Positions 60,379 to 64,000 of a stretch of 64,000 nt of DNA are shown in pieces. Made by a program: the position numbers and the translations under genes. Position 1 is the stretch's first letter. Each line of letters starts with the position of its first letter. This DNA comes from Rhinopithecus roxellana (taxonomy: Eukaryota > Chordata > Mammalia > Primates > Cercopithecidae), in contig NC_044557.1 of assembly GCF_007565055.1 (NCBI RefSeq), forward strand, positions 143,542,993 to 143,606,992, in the 5' to 3' direction. Below the pieces are notes generated by a model, which saw only the letters and a program-made list of their open reading frames with translations, searched no databases and was not told where the DNA came from.

Positions 60379-60850
60379 TGTGAAAGGAAAATAAATCCTC
60401 GGGCCCCCAAATCACTAAGCTAAAGAGAAAAGTCAAGCTGTGAACTGCTCAGAGCCAGCCTGCCTCCCAACCTATTCAAAGTCACCCCGCTGCTCCCTGA
60501 GATAAATGCATATCTGATTGCCTACTTTGGAGAGGCTAATGAGAAACCCAAAAGAACACAACCATTTATCTCTTACATACGTAAGACCTGGAAGGCCCCT
60601 GCCCGCTTTGAGTCTTACCACCTTTGCTTTGAGTTGTCCTGTCTTTCCAGATCGAACTAATGTTCATCCTACATATGTTGAATGATGTCTCATGTCTCCC
60701 TAAAATGTATAAAACCAAACCATGCCCTGACCACCTTGGGCACATGTCACGAGAACCTCCTCAGGCTGTGTCAACGGGCGCGCATCCACAACTGTGGCAA
60801 AATAAACTTTCTAAATTAACTGAGACCTGTCTCAGAATTGACGGTTCACA
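60379..60850 (+). mobile_element. Solitary LTR (endogenous retrovirus class I-like), 472 bp
   Basis: Starts TGTGAAAGGAAAATAAATCC and ends CGGTTCACA, flanked by 4-bp duplications attc (60375-60378 and 60851-60854), the size usual for gammaretrovirus-like elements. A TATA-like tgtataaaacc lies near 60708 and AATAAA near 60802. No internal genes. Confidence 0.82.
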
Positions 60851-60854
60851 ATTC

Positions 60855-61372
60855 ACAGTTCTGTCTCCTACCTGAGGCAGGTTACCAGGTCTTTCAAGTA
60901 TGAGACCTGGCTTTCTCCTCCTTTTCTAGCCCCAAACACACATGTTGATTAAGCCTCGGTGCAGAACCACATCCACAACCGTAACTGAGGAAAAACTGGG
61001 ATGCTGATTAAAAAACTTCCATCCTTTCCCAACAATGCCTCCTACCCAACACAGGTGAGATGGGAGAGGATGAGCAGCAGTGCCTGCCATACTAATGGGA
61101 CTGCATCATTCATGTGCAGGCGGCTCTTTGCCTGCCCATCTCCCCTTCTAAGCCTACACCAGCTTCAACTCACACAGAACACATGTCCTTCCAATTTGTG
61201 TACAACCCAGCCAGAACTCCTCTTTCCCCTAAGCCTTTCTGACCACTCCAGATAAACTCAAGTTCCTTCATCTTTGACCTCCCATAACATCACAAATTGT
61301 CTCTCATAACATATTCTTAACAGGAAACATAAGCCAGGAAAAATAGTGATATCTCCATTAAGCAAACAAAAA
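60855..61372 (+). other. Intron; L2-like from about 61150
   Basis: The second half (tttctgaccactccagataa, tgacctcccataacatcaca) fits L2 and continues beyond the following Alu. The first half is unassigned. Confidence 0.45.
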
Positions 61373-61676
61373 GGGCCAGATGCAGTGGCTCATGCCTGTA
61401 ATCTCAATGCTTTGGGATGCCAAGGCAGGAGGATCACTTGAGGCCAGGAGCTCAAGACCAGCCTGGGAAATACTGTGAGACTCCATCTATATACAGATGT
61501 TTAAAAAATTAGTTGGGCATGGTGGTGTACATCTGTAGCTCAGCTGCTCCGAAGGCCAGGGTGAGGGAATCACTTGAGCCCAGGAAATTGAGGCTGCAAT
61601 GAGCCATGATTGTGCCACTGCACACCAGCCTGAGCAACAGAGTGAGACCCTGTCTCAAAAACAAACAAAACAAAAT
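61373..61676 (+). mobile_element. Old Alu (AluJ-like)
   Basis: Complete diverged Alu with CAAA-type tail, sitting inside an L2. Confidence 0.94.
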
Positions 61677-61950
61677 TAGAAACCCCCAAATCCTCTGACT
61701 CACCCATCTCTTCTAGGAAGCCTGTCCTATATTCTGGGCTTGGGTAGATGCCCCTTCATTATAGTCACAAAATCTCCAAGACATATCTCTATCATAGCAT
61801 TTACCATATGATATCATAAGTGTCTACATCTACCATCAGGCTGCAAAATTCTTGCAGTCTTGCTGATTCAGCTTTGTGTGTTTGGGGCCTAACACAGTTT
61901 TTGGAACATAGTGAGCACTCACGTAATGTATGGTGAATGAGTGCAACTTC
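61677..61950 (+). mobile_element. L2 LINE, 3' region
   Basis: ctaggaagcctgtcctatat, tcatagcatttaccatatga and acatagtgagcactcacgta follow the L2 3' end. Confidence 0.7.
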
Positions 61951-63290
61951 CCGGCCAAAAATAAATAAATAATAAAAACAAACAAACAATGAATGTTTTT
62001 TCCCTGGGAACTAAATTGTTTTGAATAAGGATAATACAGTTAACAGGAAAATCACCACAATGCAAGGCCAGATTTGCCAGTTTCTGCAGTTGCAACAAAA
62101 TGCTCTGTGCACAGGCTCCATCTGCCCCACTCCATGGTCAACAGAGCTGGTCCTCAGCAAAGGTATCAGGAATGTACTGTTAGACTCATAATTCAATATT
62201 CCTTTTCCTTGACCTCTTCCTTCTGTCCCCTCCACCTTGGAGGTCGGACCAGCTACACAGTTTACAGGGCCCAGTGCAAAATGAAAATGTGGGGCCCCTT
62301 AAACACTATTAAGAATGTCAATTCTGAGACAGATGAACATTAATTCTAGCATGGGGCTCTTTGGGTTGCAGGATCCTGACGGGAGGTCTGGGGGCTGGAT
62401 TCCTGGCAGTTGCTAGAAATCCAAGACTGGGCTACTCTTTTCTCACCATCACCACAAAGAGGGATTCATTCTACCAAGTATAGCCTCAAGCCATGTATTT
62501 GCATTTAAGTCTCTTATCTCTAATTTTGGAATGAAAAGCATTTATCCTTCCTTATAGGGACTTAAAGCATCAACAAACCCATGGAGATATTTGAGAGCAG
62601 TAAAAGGATAAAGGGGCCTGGTGAGAGAGGAACCTCATATCACACAGGCCTACTCCACAATGGAGAATAAACCACTGGGTTGTTTCAGAACACAGTGAAA
62701 TGATGGTAGTGAGGAGGACCCTGGTTCTGCCACCCCGGCTTCCCTGGGGATGCTGGCTCAGAGTTCCCAACCCTAACTCAGACTCTGATGTCCTTTTACT
62801 GTCCTGCCTGTGAGTCTCCTCCCACTACACCCCAAATGCAAGTGAGACCCACTACTATGGAGAATCCCCACTCTTCCTTATTTCTGCACCAAGATGTCCT
62901 GGATACCTCTCAAATGTCCAGAATGCACCTGAAAGGCTGTTTTATGATTTGCACTGCAAGTCACAAAGTTGCTATCACTGAAATGGCACACTGACATAAG
63001 GACCCACTTCCTGTCTGCTAACATCCCCAGCACACTGCTCACCAAGCGCGCAGGCAGGACCTGAAATTCTATTTGATTCATCCAGAGAAGCTTTAGCAAA
63101 GTGGTCACAGAGCATTCCTTAGAGACTACTTAGTGATACACCACAACAAGTGAAGTAAGAAACTCACTATCCCTGTGAGGTGTTTGTTGTAGAGTATCAG
63201 GAGGTTGGCATTGACTGTACAGCCTGCTAATAAGTGTTTATAGCTATCTCCCTGTGTCTTCGCTTTAAAACATATCTCAGGGTGCCCTCT
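61951..63290. other. Unassigned intron; possible old DNA element at 62240-62395
   Basis: ggcccagtgcaaaatgaaaatgtggggccc with the following bases resembles an old MER-type repeat whose name I cannot give. No gene was recognised. Confidence 0.4.
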
Positions 63291-63487
63291 TAGTCCATTG
63301 TGTGCTGCTACAACAAACGACCTGAGGCTGGGTTATTTACAAAGAACAGAAATTTATTTTCTCACGGTTAAGGAGGCCGGAAAGTCCGAGATCAAGGCAC
63401 AGGCAGGCTTCAGTTGTCTGGTAAGGGCTGTAACCTCCAGAGGAGAGGAATGAAGTGTCCTCCCAGGATAAAAGGCATACAGGCAGA
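63291..63487 (-). mobile_element. MaLR-type LTR fragment, antisense
   Basis: gctgctacaacaaacgacct, gggttatttacaaagaacag, aaatttattttctcacggtt and aagtccgagatcaaggcaca are the reversed 3' end of an MLT/MST-type LTR. Confidence 0.6.
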
Positions 63488-63758
63488 GGCCGGGCGCAAT
63501 GGCTCGCACCTGTAATCCCAGCACTTTGGGAGGCTGAGATAGGCTGATCACTTGAGATCAGGAGTTCGCGATTAGCCTGGCCGACATGGTGAAAGCCCAT
63601 CTCTACTAAAAGTACAAAAATTAGCCAAGCATAATGGCGTGAGCCTGCAGTCCCACCTGCTCAGGAGACTGAGGCAGGAGAATCCCCTGAACCAGGGAGA
63701 TGGAGGTTGCAGTGAGCTGAGATTGAACCAACCTGGGTCACAGAGTGAGACTGCATCT

Positions 63759-63795
<37 letters not shown>
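63488..63795 (+). mobile_element. Alu (S-like) with 36-base A tail
   Basis: Alu body to 63759; the right arm lacks the cactgcactccag block. A-run 63760-63795. Confidence 0.95.
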
Positions 63796-63798
<3 letters not shown>

Positions 63799-63840
63799 TA
63801 AGGGCAAGCTACCAAATGCTACGTAGAACCTCTTTTACTC

Positions 63841-64000
63841 TTTTTTTTTTTTTTTTTTTTTTTTTGAGGCGAAGTCTTGCTCTGTTGCCCGGATTGGAGT
63901 GCAGTGGCCAGATCTCAGCTCACTGCAAGCTCCGCCTCCCAGGTTTACGCCATTCTCCTGCCTCAGCCTCCGGAGTAGCTGGGACTACAGGCGCCCGCCA
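63841..64000 (-). mobile_element. AluY of the Old World monkey type, cut by the window edge
   Basis: A 25-base T-run is followed by antisense Alu close to consensus, with gtggccagatctcagctcac and ccaggtttacgccattctcc, typical of cercopithecid AluY. Confidence 0.93.

Larger units (their letters stand above)
13331..64000 (-). other. CSGALNACT1: Intron of CSGALNACT1 upstream of the exon
   Basis: The 5' neighbouring coding exon, which should encode the N-terminal membrane anchor and stem, was not found on the minus strand. The stretch contains only repeats, a processed pseudogene and unassigned sequence. CSGALNACT1 is known as a gene with very large introns, so a 50-kb intron is plausible. Small untranslated 5' exons could be hidden here and cannot be excluded. 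Confidence 0.75.

Noticed and set aside
1..64000. tRNA, snRNA, Y RNA or microRNA genes
   Set aside because: I scanned for familiar U6, Y and 7SL starts and tRNA A/B boxes outside Alu and MIR and saw none I could support.

Overview
The window is nuclear DNA of a catarrhine primate, most probably an Old World monkey. Evidence: 23 complete or partial Alu elements, several primate-age L1 pieces, old L2/MIR/MER/MLT1 fossils throughout, and two Alus (36614-36910 and 63841-64000) with diagnostic bases of the cercopithecid AluY lineage (a ccgg or ctgg core before cactgcactcc, a ggcg-taaacc-type right arm). No bacterial, viral or organellar genes were seen. Species cannot be fixed from this sequence alone.

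Only one functional coding segment was found: a 217-bp internal exon on the minus strand (13114-13330), with a good acceptor and a somewhat weak donor. It encodes 72 residues of chondroitin sulfate N-acetylgalactosaminyltransferase 1 (CSGALNACT1), a Golgi enzyme that starts chondroitin chains. Everything else is read as flanking intron: about 13 kb downstream (1-13113) and about 51 kb upstream (13331-64000) in gene orientation. No other exon of the gene was recognised.

Layout. 1-13 kb: Alus, MER5A, a 360-bp polypurine tract (4503-4862) and an Alu whose tail has become AAGGG/AGGGG repeats (8441-8636). 13-21 kb: the exon, MIR, Tigger, a 32-unit minisatellite of 35 bp (16078-17204), a truncated L1 with target-site duplication, MER1B and an L1 3' end. 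22-36 kb: Alus, a long antisense L2, a solitary LTR (about 25411-26505), MLT1, MER20 split by an Alu that carries a 29-bp copy of sequence 2.5 kb away, and L1. 36-44 kb: a lineage-specific AluY, a long L2, Tigger1 remains, MaLR LTRs, a twin-primed L1 (40260-42093), and an L2/LTR/Alu nest. 44-56 kb: mostly unrecognised intron with L1 and L2 pieces. 55.7-58.4 kb: a processed SFPQ pseudogene on the minus strand, cut by an Alu. 58-64 kb: intron with MIR, a solitary LTR with 4-bp duplication, L2, and a close inverted Alu pair at the right edge.

Nothing resembles a new multi-gene system. The most interesting items are the minisatellite, which is open in all three forward frames and gives the same 35-residue repeat in each; the 29-bp templated insertion; the AAGGG/AGGGG Alu tail; and the inverted L1. 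Repeat names are from memory of consensus sequences; boundaries are generally good to within 5-20 bases, and less for L2 and MIR.
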